Shown in pieces: positions 8,392-16,704 of a stretch of 64,000 nucleotides of DNA (position 1 is the first letter of the stretch; every line of letters starts with the position of its first letter). Source of the stretch: Deltaproteobacteria bacterium (GTDB taxonomy: Bacteria > Myxococcota_A > UBA9160 > JAFDDA01); the NCBI GenBank assembly GCA_019311105.1, contig JAFDDA010000011.1, positions 20,750 to 84,749 of the forward strand, in the 5' to 3' direction. The translations under genes and the position numbers were made by a program. Under the pieces are notes generated by a model that saw nothing but the letters and a program-made list of their open reading frames with translations, did not search any database and was not told the origin of the DNA.

Positions 8392-9153
8392 ATGACCGGC
8401 CCCGAGACCGACGCAGCTCCGGCGGAAACCGCCGAGACAGCCCGCCCGGAGCGCCAACAGCTGGCCGCGGCGTGGAGCGTCCACCTCTTCACCGCAACGG
8501 GTGCCGTCGTCGGGACCATGGCGCTGCTCGCCATCTTCGCCGGCGACTATCACCGCGCCGCCCTGCTGATGCTCGTAGCCCTGGCGATCGATTCGGTGGA
8601 CGGCACGCTGGCCCGCCGCGCGCGCGTCTCCGAGGTGATCCCCGGCTTCGACGGGCGCCGCCTCGACGACATGGTCGACTTCTTCAACTACGTCCTGGTC
8701 CCCATGGTCTTCGTGGTAACGGCCGGCCTGGTGGGCTCGTGGGTTTGGATCGTGCCGCCGATCCTCGCCAGCGCGTACGGGTTCTCGCAGTCCAACGCCA
8801 AGACCGAGGACGACTTCTTCCTCGGCTTCCCCTCCTATTGGAACGTGGTGGCGCTCTACCTGTGGATCTTCGAAGTCGCCGCCTGGACGGGCGCTGCGGT
8901 CCTCCTCGCCCTGGCCATCGCCGTCTTCGTCCCGCTGAAATACGTCTATCCCAGCAAGGCGCCGCGCCTGAGGCGCACGACCAACACCCTGGGAACGATC
9001 TGGGTCATCGTGTTCGCGGTAGCGGTGGCGTTCCGCGAGGCGACCGCGTCCTTCCACCTGGCGGAACTCACCCTCGCCTTCCCCGCCTACTACGTTGCGA
9101 TCTCCGCATGGCTCGGAGGCTGGCGGCGAACCCGCCCCCTGCAGCGCCACTAG
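8392..9153 (+). CDS. pcs: phosphatidylcholine synthase
   Basis: A membrane CDP-alcohol phosphotransferase that condenses CDP-diacylglycerol with choline. The catalytic motif is complete: D70-G71-x2-A74-R75, then G88-x3-D92-x3-D96. The longer AR-to-G spacing, and the KTEDDFFLGFPSYWNVV block after it, are typical of Pcs rather than PssA or PgsA. About seven or eight membrane spans, 253 residues. Its TAG stop is the first codon of the inverted-repeat element that follows. Phosphatidylcholine in the membrane is inferred from this gene. Confidence 0.88.
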   Translation: MTGPETDAAPAETAETARPERQQLAAAWSVHLFTATGAVVGTMALLAIFAGDYHRAALLMLVALAIDSVDGTLARRARVSEVIPGFDGRRLDDMVDFFNYVLVPMVFVVTAGLVGSWVWIVPPILASAYGFSQSNAKTEDDFFLGFPSYWNVVALYLWIFEVAAWTGAAVLLALAIAVFVPLKYVYPSKAPRLRRTTNTLGTIWVIVFAVAVAFREATASFHLAELTLAFPAYYVAISAWLGGWRRTRPLQRH

Positions 9154-9313
9154 AACCCGTCTCACAAACCCCTCGGTCGCCAGACACTCGCCTTCGCCCC
9201 GATCTCCGCGTTCCGAAATCTCGCCGTGGCTGGCCAGGACTGCGATTTCGCGCCTTGATCTCGGGCCGAACTGGAGCGTCTGGCTCGGTCGGAGTTTGCG
9301 AGATGGGTTCTAG
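9150..9313 (+). mobile_element. 164-bp MITE-like element with inverted termini
   Basis: The interval starts CTAGAACCCGTCTCACAAAC and ends in the near reverse complement; read from the right end it begins CTAGAACCCATCTCGCAAAC. That makes imperfect terminal inverted repeats of about 22 bp with three mismatches. It encodes nothing I recognise. The left terminus supplies the TAG stop of pcs. A copy of the left end (about 34 bp) recurs at 54298-54331, where it supplies the stop of another gene. No clear target-site duplication is visible. Non-autonomous element status is inference. Confidence 0.6.
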
Positions 9314-9363
9314 CGCCGCCGCCCCCCATCGCCACGCCCCACGCGTGTGGCATGCTCCGCTCC

Positions 9364-10392
9364 ATGCCCGATGGCCGAACCGGCGTGCTGCTCATCAACC
9401 TCGGAACGCCCGACTCCCCGTCGACGCGCGACGTGCGGCGCTACCTGCGAGAGTTCCTCTCGGACCCGCGCGTGATCGACAGCGCCGCGGTGCCGCGTTG
9501 GCTGCTGGTCAATCTGGTGATTGCGCCGTTCCGTCCACGCAAGGCCGCGGCGGCCTACCGCAAGATCTGGGGCCCGGGGGGCTCGCCGCTGTGGGTGCAT
9601 GGGATCGCGCTGCGCGATGCCGTCGCGAAGACCCTTGGTGACGCCTACGTCGTCGAGCTCGCGATGCGCTACCGGAGCCCGTCGATCCCCGAAGCCCTCG
9701 AGCGGCTCGTCGCGGCGGACGTCGACCACGTGGTGGCGTTGCCGCTCTTCCCGCAGTGGGCCGACTCGTCGACGGGGTCCGCGGTGGCCTGCCTGGAGGA
9801 CGCGGCGGATACCCTCGCCCATGCGCCGCCGGTCGAGACCCTGCCGGCCTTCTTCGACGACCCGGGCTTCCTCGAAGCCTTCGAGCAGGTCGCGCGGCCC
9901 GTGCTTGCCGAGGCCCGACCCGACCACGTGCTCTTCAGCTATCACGGCCTGCCGGAGCGGCAAATCCGCGCGGCCGACCCGACCGCGAGCCATTGCCTCT
10001 CCCGGGACGATTGCTGCGAGGCACCCGGCCCTTCGCTCGCGCGCTGCTACCGCGCCCAGTGCTATGCGACGACCTCGAGCCTGGCGGGCGCCCTCGGGCT
10101 CGGGCCCGACGACCACTCGATCGCGTTCCAATCGCGCCTCGGCCGGACGCCCTGGATCCGCCCCTACACCGACCACGCGCTGCCGGAGCTCGCGGCGCGC
10201 GGGGTGCGCCGCATCGTGATCTTCTGCCCCTCCTTCGTGGCGGACTGTCTCGAGACCCTCGAGGAGATCGGGATCCGCGCCCGCGAGCAATGGCTCGGCC
10301 TCGGCGGTGAAGCGCTCACGCTCGTCCCGTCCTTGAACACACACCCGCGGTGGGTCGAGGCCGTCGCAGGGATGGTTCGGAGAGCGCTCTAA
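9364..10392 (+). CDS. hemH: ferrochelatase, internal-cysteine ([2Fe-2S]-type)
   Basis: Inserts Fe2+ into protoporphyrin IX, the last haem step. The N-terminal GVLLINLGTPDSP, the active-site histidine in FSYHGLPE and the FCPSFVADCLETLEEI acidic helix are typical. An internal segment carries five cysteines, at about residues 211, 217, 218, 228 and 233 (HCLSRDDCC ... RCYRAQC). This resembles the internally placed [2Fe-2S] ligands reported for the Myxococcus xanthus enzyme. An ATG 12 bases upstream (9352) is an alternative start. It converges on hemG with 4 bases between stops. Confidence 0.93.
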   Translation: MPDGRTGVLLINLGTPDSPSTRDVRRYLREFLSDPRVIDSAAVPRWLLVNLVIAPFRPRKAAAAYRKIWGPGGSPLWVHGIALRDAVAKTLGDAYVVELAMRYRSPSIPEALERLVAADVDHVVALPLFPQWADSSTGSAVACLEDAADTLAHAPPVETLPAFFDDPGFLEAFEQVARPVLAEARPDHVLFSYHGLPERQIRAADPTASHCLSRDDCCEAPGPSLARCYRAQCYATTSSLAGALGLGPDDHSIAFQSRLGRTPWIRPYTDHALPELAARGVRRIVIFCPSFVADCLETLEEIGIRAREQWLGLGGEALTLVPSLNTHPRWVEAVAGMVRRAL

Positions 10393-10396
10393 CGCG

Positions 10397-11692
10397 TCAG
10401 GCCTGAAGCAGGCCTCGGGCAGCCGCGACACCCGAGGCCAACGTGTCGGCAACCGACACGCCGCGCACCCACGAACCCGCGACCGAAAGGCCACGGTCCG
10501 CGAGCCGCGCCTCCACGCCGGCTACGCGCCGTGGGTGATCCGGGCCGGGCTGGGGCACGGCGCGCGCCCAGCGCAGGGTGCGCAGGATCTCGGGCGGGTC
10601 GCTCGGGCCGAGGGTCACATCGAGGTCTGCGTAGAGGCGCTCGCGAAGAACGTCGTCAGGTACGTCCACCACTTCGGGCCAGCGCACACCGCCGATCATG
10701 CAGGTCAGCAGGGCGCGACCTTCCGGGGCGCGACCCGGGAAGAGGTTCGAGAGGAACAAGCAGCCGAGGAGTCCGAGGCCGGCAGCGCGCGGAACGAGGA
10801 AGCCGAAGCCTTCGACGGGCTCGCTCGCGCGCGTGGGGTCGATGCCGAGGTGGCACACGGCCAACGGCGCGTACTCGATGCCGGCCAGGGCGGTGCTCGC
10901 CTCGGCGTCGAGCGCGCGGACGAGCCCCGCCGCCACGTAGGCCGGCACGGCGAGGACGACGCGATCCGACCACAGTGCCTCGTTGCCGCGTGAAGTCTCG
11001 ACGCGCAGCCCGGCGCCGTCCCGTGCGATGGAGGAAACCTCCGTCCCGAGCGCCACGGCTTCACCGAGGTCCGCCGCAAGCCGCGCCGGCAAGTCGCCGA
11101 GCCCTCCCGCGCAGGAATGGATGCCCGGCAATGCGGCCGCGCCCGCAGAGTTCCGTGCGGCAAACATCCCGCGCACGATGGAGCCGCTGCGCCGCTCGGC
11201 TTCGACGAGGCTCGGGAAGACCGCTTCCGCGCCGAGACGGCGCTCGTCGCCGCCGTAGACGCCGGTCAGGAAGGGCCCGACCAGTCGCTCGACCGCCTCC
11301 GCGCCGAGACGGCGGCCGATGAACTCCGCCACGGTCTCGTCGGTGGGGTCGCCGCGCCGCACGAACGGTTCGGACAGGATACGCAGCTTGCCCTTGGCCG
11401 ATACCAGTGGCGTCCGCGCCGCCGAGCCCGGGCCCAGGGGGAACGGGACGATCCGACCGTCGTGAAAGACGCCGCGCAGCCGATTCGCCGGCGCCGCGGG
11501 GACGAGCTGCGACTCGAGCTCCAGGTCCGAGAAGGCTGCGCGCGCCGGGCCGGGGACACGCAACGTGTTCGGGAGCACACGGACGTCGAGCCCAGCCCGT
11601 CGCAGAGTCGCGGCCGCCGCCAGGCCCGCGATCCCCGCACCGATGACCAGCGCATCGACACGGGTAGCAGCGGACGGAGCCACCGCGCTCAT
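10397..11692 (-). CDS. hemG: protoporphyrinogen oxidase, lacking part of the FAD-binding region
   Basis: An oxygen-dependent protoporphyrinogen oxidase of the HemY type (431 residues): N-terminal dinucleotide-binding VIGAGIAGLAAAATLRRAG, central FLTGVYGGD, and a C-terminal WVRGVSVADTLASG flavin-contact helix. The protein goes straight from DVRVL to PNTLRV. Relatives have about 23 residues between these points, including the GG-rich second FAD contact (E-x-GGxxxT ... EQGPN). The frame is kept, so this looks like an internal in-frame deletion of about 69 bp. It overlaps hemE by ATGA. Whether the enzyme still works is doubtful. Confidence 0.88.
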   Translation of the reverse strand: MSAVAPSAATRVDALVIGAGIAGLAAAATLRRAGLDVRVLPNTLRVPGPARAAFSDLELESQLVPAAPANRLRGVFHDGRIVPFPLGPGSAARTPLVSAKGKLRILSEPFVRRGDPTDETVAEFIGRRLGAEAVERLVGPFLTGVYGGDERRLGAEAVFPSLVEAERRSGSIVRGMFAARNSAGAAALPGIHSCAGGLGDLPARLAADLGEAVALGTEVSSIARDGAGLRVETSRGNEALWSDRVVLAVPAYVAAGLVRALDAEASTALAGIEYAPLAVCHLGIDPTRASEPVEGFGFLVPRAAGLGLLGCLFLSNLFPGRAPEGRALLTCMIGGVRWPEVVDVPDDVLRERLYADLDVTLGPSDPPEILRTLRWARAVPQPGPDHPRRVAGVEARLADRGLSVAGSWVRGVSVADTLASGVAAARGLLQA

Positions 11693-12729
11693 CCGGCCGA
11701 AGTGTCGGCCAGGGCTCGGGCCGCGTCGGTGAAGGCCTGCACGCCTTCCACCGGTGTGTCGGGGTGGCAGCCGTGGCCGAGGTTCAGGATATGGCCGCGC
11801 GCGCCCTGCCCTGCCTCGGCGATGTCGCGGACGCGCCGGAAGATCTCCTCGCGCGGTGCGTGCAGGGCCGTCGGGTCGAGATTGCCCTGGATGCTGACAC
11901 GCGAGCCCGCGCGCCGGGCCACGTCCGCCAGGTCGAGACGCCAGTCGAGGGAAACGACGTCGGGGCCCGCCTCGATCATGGAGTCGACCACGTGCCCCCC
12001 GTCGGTCACGTAGAGGATCAGAGGCGCCCGAGCGCGATCGAGAGACTCCGCAATCCGCTGATGAACGGGCAGCACCCACTCACGGTAGTCCTCGGGCGAG
12101 AGCAGCCCTGCCCACGTGTCGAAGAGTTGGACGGCCTGGGCGCCCGCTTCGATCTGTGCGTTCAGGTAGGCCACGGTCATCTCGGTCAAGCGTCCGAGCA
12201 GCTCACGCAGGACGGCGGGCTCGCGGTGCATCATGCGCTTCAGGGTGCTGAAGTGGCGCGAGCCCTGGCCCTCGACCAGGTAGCAGGCGAGGGTGAATGG
12301 CGCGCCGGCGAAGCCGAGCAGCGGAACGTTGCGGGTTTCGAGCTCGGCGCGCAGGGTGCGCAGGATTTCGAAGACGTAGGGCACGGAGTCGCGCGGGTCG
12401 GGGTTCGCGAGTTTCTCGACGGCCTCGAGGCTGCGCAGTGGCTCCGCCACGACGGGGCCGGGCTGGAAGTCGAGCTCGACGCCCATGCCGGAGACCGGCA
12501 CGAAGATGTCGGAGAAGAAGATCACGGCCTCGCTGCCGACCAGATCGAGGGGTTGGAGCGAAACCGCGACGGCGCGGTCGACGTCGCGACACATGTCGAG
12601 GAACGCCACGCCTTTGCGCAAGGCGCGGTACTCGGGCAGGTAGCGCCCGGCCTGGCGCATCAGCCACACGGGGGGCCGGTCCACCGGCTCACCGCGGCAC
12701 GCGGCCAACAACCGCTCGCTGCAGTTCAT
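11689..12729 (-). CDS. hemE: uroporphyrinogen decarboxylase
   Basis: Decarboxylates the four acetates of uroporphyrinogen III to give coproporphyrinogen III in the cytoplasm. Both family signatures are present: PPVWLMRQAGRYLPEYR near the N-terminus (binding arginines) and GFAGAPFTLACYLVEG in the middle. The catalytic-type aspartate lies in FFSDIFVP, and the C-terminus has HILNLGHGCHPDTP. At 346 residues it is full length. It is preceded by the acyl-CoA dehydrogenase pair and coupled to hemG through ATGA. Confidence 0.96.
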   Translation of the reverse strand: MNCSERLLAACRGEPVDRPPVWLMRQAGRYLPEYRALRKGVAFLDMCRDVDRAVAVSLQPLDLVGSEAVIFFSDIFVPVSGMGVELDFQPGPVVAEPLRSLEAVEKLANPDPRDSVPYVFEILRTLRAELETRNVPLLGFAGAPFTLACYLVEGQGSRHFSTLKRMMHREPAVLRELLGRLTEMTVAYLNAQIEAGAQAVQLFDTWAGLLSPEDYREWVLPVHQRIAESLDRARAPLILYVTDGGHVVDSMIEAGPDVVSLDWRLDLADVARRAGSRVSIQGNLDPTALHAPREEIFRRVRDIAEAGQGARGHILNLGHGCHPDTPVEGVQAFTDAARALADTSAG

Positions 12730-12751
12730 TCGCGGGCCCGAGGCTGCTGCA

Positions 12752-13892
12752 TCAGTAGCCCTGGCACTCCGCCCAGCGCCGCCGGTGGAAGGCAGCGTCC
12801 CCGAGGCTCAGCTCGGCGGCACGGGCGCGCTTCAGGTAGAAGCCGATGTCGTGCTCGTCTGACGCCGATCCCGCCGTGCATCTGCACGGATTCGTTCGCC
12901 ACTAGGATCGCGGCTTCGGAGCACTGGGCCTTGGCGAGCGAAACCAGCGCCGCCGCCTCGTCGTCGGCGGCGTCGATGGCGCGGGCAGCTGCCATGACGG
13001 CCGTGCGCGAGAGCTCGATGGCGATGAACTCGCGGGCTGCGCGGTGCTTGAGCGCCTGGAAGCTACCGATCGGCACCTCGAACTGTTTGCGCTGGCGCAT
13101 GTAGTCGAGCGTCCGATCGAAGGCCTCCTGCATCGAGCCGACCATCTCGGCACAAAGACCGACGGTCGCCCGGGCGGCGGCGGCTTCGAGAATCGGGGCG
13201 CCCTCGCCAACGGCACCGATGACATCGGCGGCGGCAACCTCCACGCCGTCGAGACGCACCAGCGCTGCATTGCGCGAATCGATGCGGTTCTGACGCACGA
13301 TCGTCACCCCCGCAGCGTCGGGTCGCACGGCGAAGATCGTGACCCCTGCGGCGTCGTCCACGGCGCCGGAGGTCCGCGCCGACACGAGCAGCAGGTCGGC
13401 CACGTGGCCGTCGAGCACCTGGATCTTCTCACCCGTCAGTCGATAGCCGTCCCCCTCGGCATCGGCGCGCGTTTCCACATGGCAGAGGTTCCAGCGGCTG
13501 CGCGCTTCGTCGGAGGCAAGCGCGACGATCGCATCGCCCTCGACGATCTTCGGCGTCCATTCGGCCTGCAGGGCTTCGCTCCCCCCGAGCGCGAGCGTCT
13601 GCCCGGCGAGCAGCACCGTGGAGAGGAACGGTTCGGGTGCGAGCGTGCGGCCGAGCGCTTCCATCACCACCGCCAGCTCCGCCATGCCCATCTCGGCGCC
13701 GCCGTGGATCTCGGCAAAGGGGATGCCGACCCAGCCGAGCTCGGCCATCTCCTTCCAGAGCGCCTTCGAGAAGCCGGTGGCGTCGTTCGAGTCGCGCAGC
13801 GCGCGCATGCGAGCGACCGGCGATTTCTCCGCCACGAAATCGCGGGCAGTCTTGGCGAGGAGTTCTTGATCTTCGGTGAGGACGAGCTGCAT
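12752..13892 (-). pseudogene. acyl-CoA dehydrogenase with a 3' frameshift
   Basis: An ACAD-fold flavoprotein starting MQLVLTEDQELLAKTARDF. It aligns well through the FAD/acyl domains (YMRQRKQFEVPIGSFQALKH) up to ESVQMHGGIGV. There the frame is lost near 12859-12862. The other frame continues in typical style (DEHDIGFYLKRARAAELSLG, then FHRRRWAECQGY) and stops at 12752. As read without correction the protein runs on in an Arg/Pro-rich frame to 12726. A one-base gain or two-base loss explains it, either real or a sequencing error. It follows a second ACAD by 14 bases. Confidence 0.75.
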
Positions 13893-13906
13893 CGTTTGTC
13901 TCCGCC

Positions 13907-15106
13907 CTAGTCCGGGAGGCCGAGCACATGCTTGGCGATGATGTTGAGCTGGATCTCGGACGTGCCGCCCTCGATGGAGTTGCCGCGGGAGCGCAGCCAA
14001 TCGCGGGTGCGGGCCAGCTCGTCTTCGTCGAAGCCGTCGCCCTCCCAGCCGAGGCCCTGGGGCCCGGCCAGTCGGACCATCAGCTCGCTGCGACGCATGT
14101 TCAGCTCGGTGCCATGGATCTTGAAGAAGGACGTCTCGGCGCCGGGCTGATGGCCGGCCTTGGCGGCGTCGCGGGTGCGCTGGAGGGTCAGCAGGAAGGC
14201 CCGCGTGTCCATCTCCATGTGGGCGACCTCGTCGCGCAGCAACGGGTCGGCGACCTCGCCGTCGCCACCGAGGTAGTCGCGCGCCAGGTCCGAGAGCCCC
14301 TTGCGCTTCTTGCTCGTCCCACTGGCGCCGCCGCCGAACGCGTCGGCGATCATCGTCCGCTCGTGCCCGAGCAGAGCCTTGGCCACCGTCCAGCCCGCGT
14401 TGATTTTGGAGATCACGTTCTTCACGGGGACGCGAACGTCATCGAACGTGGTCTCGCAGAAGGGTGAGGAGCCGCTGATCAGCTTGATCGGTGCAATGCT
14501 GACGCCGGGAGAAGCCATGTCGATCAGCAGGAACGTGATGCCCTCCTGCTTCTTGGCCTCGGGGTCCGTGCGAACGAGCGCGAAGATCCAGTCGGCCTCG
14601 TCTGCGTAGGAAGTCCAGACCTTGTGACCGTTGATGATGAAGTCGTCGCCGTCCCGGACGGCACGCGTCTGGACCGAAGCCAGGTCCGAGCCGGAGCCGG
14701 GCTCCGAGTAGCCCTGACACCAGCGGATCTCGCCGCGACAGATCTTCGGCAGGTGTTCGAGCTTCTGCTCTTCCGTGCCGTATTGGAGGAGGGTCGGCCC
14801 GATCATCGTGAGCCCGAACCCGATCAGGGGCGGCGGGACGCGGAGCTTGCCCATCTCCTGGCCGAGCGCCTTGGCTTCTGCAGCCGAGAGACCGCCGCCG
14901 CCGTACTCCTTGGGCCAGGTCGGCGCGGTGTAGCCCTGCTCGACGCACCGTTCGAGCCAGAGCTTCGCGTCGGGGTTCGCGTAGACCCACTTCTTCCCGC
15001 CCCACACGCCCTCGAGCGCGCTGGCGCCCCGGCCGCGCAGGGACTCGGGGGCATTGGTTTCGAGCCAGGCCGCTACGTCGCTGCGGAACGAGTCGAGATC
15101 GGACAC
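13907..15106 (-). CDS. acyl-CoA dehydrogenase
   Basis: A 399-residue FAD-dependent acyl-CoA dehydrogenase with CQGYSEPGSGSDLASVQTRA (flavin/substrate contact), INGHKVWTSYADEADWIFAL and the C-terminal IEGGTSEIQLNIIAKHVLGL. It starts at a GTG behind AGGA. It is transcribed immediately before a second, shorter ACAD. Two adjacent divergent ACAD genes are how alpha2beta2 dehydrogenases of sterol side-chain and branched acyl-CoA catabolism are organised in actinobacteria, so these two may form one heteromer (inference). Substrate is unknown. Confidence 0.93.
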   Translation of the reverse strand: MSDLDSFRSDVAAWLETNAPESLRGRGASALEGVWGGKKWVYANPDAKLWLERCVEQGYTAPTWPKEYGGGGLSAAEAKALGQEMGKLRVPPPLIGFGLTMIGPTLLQYGTEEQKLEHLPKICRGEIRWCQGYSEPGSGSDLASVQTRAVRDGDDFIINGHKVWTSYADEADWIFALVRTDPEAKKQEGITFLLIDMASPGVSIAPIKLISGSSPFCETTFDDVRVPVKNVISKINAGWTVAKALLGHERTMIADAFGGGASGTSKKRKGLSDLARDYLGGDGEVADPLLRDEVAHMEMDTRAFLLTLQRTRDAAKAGHQPGAETSFFKIHGTELNMRRSELMVRLAGPQGLGWEGDGFDEDELARTRDWLRSRGNSIEGGTSEIQLNIIAKHVLGLPD

Positions 15107-15249
15107 GGGGGTTCCTCGATGGGGTGAGGTTGGGGGGCGCGTGCCGGCCGCGAGCCGGACGGGCGTCAGTGTAGCAGGGAGCCGGGCCGTGGCGGCTCTG
15201 GCGACCCCGCGCGATCCACAGTACGAATGGTCGGGCAGGAGGTTGTACC

Positions 15250-15693
15250 GTGGGTTTCCCCTACAAGAAGGTGTTGGTGGCCATCGACTTCTCGCCGGCT
15301 TCGCGCCGTGCGCTGCGTGAGGCCAGCCGACTTGCCGGGTCGGAGGCGGAACTCGAACTGATCCACGTGACCCAGAAGCTCAAGCCATCGATCCCGTGGT
15401 CGTCGGTCAATCGCAAGATCGTGACGAAGCTCGGGCGCAATGCCGTGACCGACGCGCGCGCTGCGCTCGTCGAGCTGGCCGAGGGGCTGCGCAACGCGCG
15501 GGTACGAACGCAGGTCCGGATCGGCGTCCCTCACGAGGCGATCCTCGCCGAGGCGAAGCGACGCAAGGCCGATGTGATCGTCGTCGGATCGCGGGGCCAC
15601 ACCCTGTCGGAGCGCCTCGCCATGGGTTCGACCACCGAACGCCTCGTGCGCAAGGCTTCGGTCCCGGTGCTCGTGGTCCCGGCCAGGCGCTAG
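15250..15693 (+). CDS. universal stress protein (UspA family)
   Basis: A single-domain Usp of 147 residues. The N-terminal KKVLVAIDFSPASRRAL strand and the C-terminal GSRGHTLSERLAMGSTTERL give the G-2x-G-9x-G-S nucleotide-binding motif, so it is probably an ATP-binding type. It starts at a GTG behind a strong AGGAGG. The gene is divergent from the acyl-CoA dehydrogenase operon and stands 63 bases before ispH. The 143-base spacer upstream holds no repeat or gene that I can see. Confidence 0.93.
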   Translation: MGFPYKKVLVAIDFSPASRRALREASRLAGSEAELELIHVTQKLKPSIPWSSVNRKIVTKLGRNAVTDARAALVELAEGLRNARVRTQVRIGVPHEAILAEAKRRKADVIVVGSRGHTLSERLAMGSTTERLVRKASVPVLVVPARR

Positions 15694-15756
15694 CCCGGCC
15701 GGTGCTTCGGGCCCGGCCGCCGCGTCCGGCGAGGCTCTGTTACCTTCCGACTTCCC

Positions 15757-16704
15757 ATGGAAGTCGTTCTCGCCAGCCCGCGTGGCTTTTGCGCGGGTGT
15801 AGACCGCGCCATCGAAACCGTCGAGCTGGCCCTCGAACGCTACGGCCCGCCCGTCTACGTGCGCCACGAAATCGTCCACAACCGCCACGTGGTCGAGTCG
15901 CTGCGCGCAAAGGGTGCGGTCTTCATCGAAGACCCCTCCGACGCACCCGAGGGCGCCCACCTCGTCTTCAGCGCCCATGGGGTCTCGCCCGCCGTGCGCA
16001 ACGCCGCGAGCAAACGCGGGCTGCGCGCCCTCGACGCCACCTGCCCGCTCGTCACCAAGGTCCACGTGGAGGCACAGCGCTTCGACCGGAAAGGCCACGA
16101 GATCGTGCTCGTCGGCCACGCCGGCCACGTCGAGGTCGAGGGCACCATGGGGCACGCGCCCGAGCGCATGCACCTCGTCGAATCGGTGGCGGACGTGGCG
16201 AAGCTCGAAGTCGAAGACCCGACGCGGCTCGCGTGCTTGACCCAGACCACGCTGTCCGTAGACGACACCGCGGAGATCATGGCCGCGCTTCACGAGCGCT
16301 TCCCAGAGATCGCGCTGCCCCGCAAGGACGACATCTGTTATGCGACCCAGAATCGCCAGAACGCGGTGAAGGATCTCTCGCGCGGGGCCGAGGTCGTGCT
16401 CGTAGTGGGAGCGCCGACCTCGAGCAACAGCAACCGGCTGGTCGAGCTGGCCGAAAAGTGTGGCGCCCGGGGCTACCTGGTCGAGACGGCCGAGGACATC
16501 CAACCCGACTGGATCGAAGGCGTCGCCTGCGTCGGCCTGACGGCCGGAGCGTCGGCCCCCGAGATCCTGGTCGAACAGGTGATCGAACGGTTGCGCGCCC
16601 TCGCTCCGGATGGCTTCGTGCTGGACACCCTGCCCCGGGTCGATGAAGGCGTGGTCTTCCAACTACCGGCCGAACTGCGACACGCGCGACACGCCGGCGA
16701 GTAG
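15757..16704 (+). CDS. ispH: 4-hydroxy-3-methylbut-2-enyl diphosphate reductase
   Basis: The last enzyme of the MEP isoprenoid pathway, reducing HMBPP to IPP and DMAPP with an iron-sulfur cluster. The three cluster cysteines are Cys12 (SPRGFCAGV), Cys96 ([11 protein letters not shown]) and Cys194 ([11 protein letters not shown]). Substrate-binding motifs [13 protein letters not shown]-region [15 protein letters not shown] and PTSSNSNRL are present. At 315 residues it is full length. The next gene starts on the base after its stop, so ispH and the MATE gene are probably co-transcribed. Confidence 0.96.
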   Translation: MEVVLASPRGFCAGVDRAIETVELALERYGPPVYVRHEIVHNRHVVESLRAKGAVFIEDPSDAPEGAHLVFSAHGVSPAVRNAASKRGLRALDATCPLVTKVHVEAQRFDRKGHEIVLVGHAGHVEVEGTMGHAPERMHLVESVADVAKLEVEDPTRLACLTQTTLSVDDTAEIMAALHERFPEIALPRKDDICYATQNRQNAVKDLSRGAEVVLVVGAPTSSNSNRLVELAEKCGARGYLVETAEDIQPDWIEGVACVGLTAGASAPEILVEQVIERLRALAPDGFVLDTLPRVDEGVVFQLPAELRHARHAGE

